Below, piece after piece: positions 38,007-38,689 of a stretch of 38,689 bases of DNA. Below the pieces are notes generated by a model. That model was not told the DNA's origin. It searched no databases and was given only the letters and a program-made list of their open reading frames with translations. The position numbers and the translations under genes are program-made. Source of the DNA: Mycobacterium sp. (GTDB lineage: Bacteria > Actinomycetota > Actinomycetes > Mycobacteriales > Mycobacteriaceae); NCBI GenBank assembly GCA_026393245.1, contig JAPLAO010000105.1:1-38689 (forward strand), read 5' to 3'. Numbering within the stretch: the first letter of the stretch is position 1; each line of letters begins with the position of its first letter.

Positions 38007-38689
<683 letters not shown>

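Overview
The window is chromosomal DNA of a mycobacterium, most likely a fast-growing or environmental (Mycolicibacterium-type) species. The evidence is high GC content, many GTG starts, leaderless-type TANNNT promoters, a LexA box of mycobacterial form, and a gene order that closely follows M. tuberculosis Rv1637c-uvrA-lysX-infC-rpmI-rplT-tsnR-Rv1647-Rv1648-pheS-pheT-argCJBDFRGH as I remember it. The PE/PE_PGRS genes that interrupt this block in M. tuberculosis are absent. All homologue names are from memory; no search was run.

Layout. 1-956 (minus): the start of a KmtR-like ArsR/SmtB metal sensor and a metallo-beta-lactamase-fold hydrolase. 1012-5396 (plus): uvrA and a DUF222/HNH (13E12-type) gene whose start codon lies inside a LexA box. 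5420-10557 (minus): a lysX operon encoding the lysyl-phosphatidylglycerol synthase, a membrane-anchored alpha/beta-hydrolase and a small Ala/Pro-rich protein. 10625-10960 (minus): a DUF1844 protein. 10961-11268: a non-coding stretch with four inverted repeats, ending in the ribosome-binding site of infC. 11269-15177 (plus): infC (apparent AUC start), rpmI, rplT, an SpoU-type rRNA methyltransferase, a class III adenylate cyclase and a rhomboid-like membrane protein. 15084-16664 (minus): a GltB-like FMN/Fe-S protein. 16793-20255 (plus): pheS and a damaged pheT. 20305-28707 (plus): the complete arginine operon argCJBDFRGH behind tandem ARG-box-like palindromes. 28709-30526 (minus): an ABC-F ATPase. 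30579-34422 (plus): an Rv1683-like hydrolase/AMP-binding fusion, a secreted repeat protein and a Trm112-like protein. 34603-38689 (plus): a WS/DGAT acyltransferase, a fatty-alcohol-oxidase-like GMC flavoprotein and an aldehyde dehydrogenase cut by the window edge.

How the genes work together. The arginine genes form one translationally coupled unit: most junctions are 4-bp ATGA/GTGA overlaps, and ArgR is encoded in the operon it should repress. infC-rpmI-rplT is the classic IF3-L35-L20 unit, with features of self-regulation. The last three genes fit fatty alcohol and wax-ester metabolism.

Most notable points: (i) pheT has lost about 100 bp and its reading frame; (ii) a 32-bp tandem repeat between argF and argR creates two 11-codon micro-ORFs chained by ATGA overlaps, a MIRU-like design; (iii) ArgB lacks the N-terminal helix linked to arginine feedback; (iv) infC appears to start at AUC behind a hairpin-rich leader; (v) short tandem duplications recur at gene ends across the window.
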